DNA of 64,000 nucleotides, from contig NZ_CP065037.1 in NCBI RefSeq assembly GCF_019924635.1, forward strand, positions 1,736,001-1,800,000, in the 5' to 3' direction. The position numbers and the translations under genes were made by a program. Under the pieces are notes generated by a model, which saw nothing but the letters and a program-made list of their open reading frames with translations, ran no database searches and had not been told where the DNA came from. Positions 63,340 to 64,000 of this stretch are shown here, in pieces. Positions within the stretch are counted from its first letter, which is position 1; each line of letters opens with the position of its first letter. Source of the stretch: Leifsonia sp. ZF2019. Lineage in GTDB: Bacteria; Actinomycetota; Actinomycetes; Actinomycetales; Microbacteriaceae.

Positions 63340-64000
63340 TCAGCGCGCCGACGCCACGAAGTCCGTCAGCACCGGAGCGAGAGCATCGGCCTCGACCGCG
63401 TGCGTCTGGCCCGGCAGATCGGCGTAGCGACCGCCCGCGGCCTCGGCGGCGATGGTGGCGGCGCCGTAGCGGAGGAACTCCGGGGTGGCGCCGCCTGCAA
63501 GCCCCAGCACCGGCACGCGAAGCGCCGCGACGACCTCGTCCGGCACCAGGGAGTCGCCGAGCGCCGCGTCGTCGTAAGCGAGCGTGGGCGCGAGGCCGAC
63601 CGTGCCCGACCAGTACGGCGACTGTCGCAGGCCCGCGAGCTGATCCTCCGGCACCCCGACGCGTCGGAAGAAGAGCTCCGCCGCCGCGTCGCGGTCGCCG
63701 CGGAAGAGAGCATCGTGCAGGGCGGCCGTATAGGCCAGGGCCGGCTCCTGCGCGCCCTCGGGCACGTACGGCGGCTCGTAGACCACCAGAGCGCTCACCA
63801 GCTCCGGGCCGAGCGCGGCCGCCGCAGTCAGCGCGAGCGCGCCGCCGGAGGAGATGCCGAACAGGGTCACGGGGCCGCCGACCGCGTCGATCAGAGCCGC
63901 GATGTCCTCGATCTCCCGCCCGACGGCGAAGGGGAGGGTGTCGCCGCTCTCCCCGCGCCCGCGGCGATCGTAGGCCACAGCGGTCAGCTGGGACGCGAGT
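63340..64000 (-). CDS. Alpha/beta hydrolase, N-terminus cut off by window edge
   Basis: The last 220 or so residues of an alpha/beta hydrolase. The reading frame stays open to the right edge (SQLTAVAYDRRGRGES), so the true start lies beyond 64000. The nucleophile elbow is LFGISSGGALAL and the catalytic His is in LPGQTHAV. It is read in the direction of, and upstream of, nothing but its own stop; the SMP-30 gene's start is 22 bp away on the same strand, so they may share regulation. Substrate unknown. Confidence 0.82.
   Translation of the reverse strand, partial: LASQLTAVAYDRRGRGESGDTLPFAVGREIEDIAALIDAVGGPVTLFGISSGGALALTAAAALGPELVSALVVYEPPYVPEGAQEPALAYTAALHDALFRGDRDAAAELFFRRVGVPEDQLAGLRQSPYWSGTVGLAPTLAYDDAALGDSLVPDEVVAALRVPVLGLAGGATPEFLRYGAATIAAEAAGGRYADLPGQTHAVEADALAPVLTDFVASAR

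Overview
The window comes from a high-GC (roughly 70% by eye) Gram-positive actinobacterium. It most resembles Microbacteriaceae of the Leifsonia type. The reasons are near-saturated G/C third codon positions, a long SerA with C-terminal ACT domain, a GluRS gene next to tRNA-Gln, an ECF42-type sigma factor, and many genes whose start codon lies 6-7 bases after a TAnnnT -10 box (leaderless transcription). Genus and species are inference. No mobile element, CRISPR array, rRNA or phage gene was seen. No gene-free stretch exceeds about 260 bp.

0-5.8 kb: a truncated MMPL exporter divergent from a TetR regulator with nested operators, a secreted SGNH esterase, a TIM-barrel isomerase-like protein, and the trehalose pair otsA-otsB. 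5.9-20.3 kb: amino-acid biosynthesis (ilvD, ilvB, ilvN, ilvC, serA, leuB, ilvE). It is interrupted by cutC, a DoxX-like gene, an ECF42 sigma factor with its DGPF/YCII partner, and a TetR/QacA-type drug exporter pair sharing a perfect 14-bp-arm operator. 20.3-26.7 kb: a class V aminotransferase divergent from a LysR gene, a ketopantoate-reductase-like gene, an FAH hydrolase, gltX, a thioredoxin-reductase-like flavoprotein and tRNA-Gln(CUG) with a clear terminator.

26.8-40.4 kb: accessory metabolism. A fumC-thrE-DUF1275 operon lies opposite a PucR regulator. AraC and XRE/MmyB-type regulators follow, the second heading a compact five-gene set (two alpha/beta hydrolases, MaoC, acetamidase/formamidase, SnoaL). 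Then come an SDR, a small DUF4190-like membrane protein, an Ppx/GppA phosphatase and a siderophore-interacting protein.

40.4-62.4 kb is the most interesting region. A GntR/FCD regulator is followed by a 15-gene, roughly 18-kb co-directional operon, mostly with 1-4 bp stop/start overlaps. It encodes a CUT1 sugar ABC importer, two Gfo/Idh oxidoreductases, an epimerase-like protein, a DHDPS/NAL-like aldolase, a hydroxyacid dehydrogenase, a GNAT, a ceramidase-like hydrolase, two tandem Tat-exported beta-helix proteins, and SDR-enolase-SDR. A second divergent locus at 59.4-62.4 kb adds another SDR, a 2-hydroxyacid dehydrogenase and an FAH hydrolase of the diketo-deoxy-sugar-acid type; an SMP-30 lactonase follows at 62.4-63.3 kb. 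Copies of the palindrome GCTATAGC sit at both divergent promoter regions, so one GntR protein probably controls the whole set. The content fits capture of an unknown glycan or glycoside by exported beta-helix enzymes, import, and oxidation to a sugar acid followed by dehydration, oxidation and diketo hydrolysis. The substrate cannot be read from sequence. The window ends inside an alpha/beta hydrolase.
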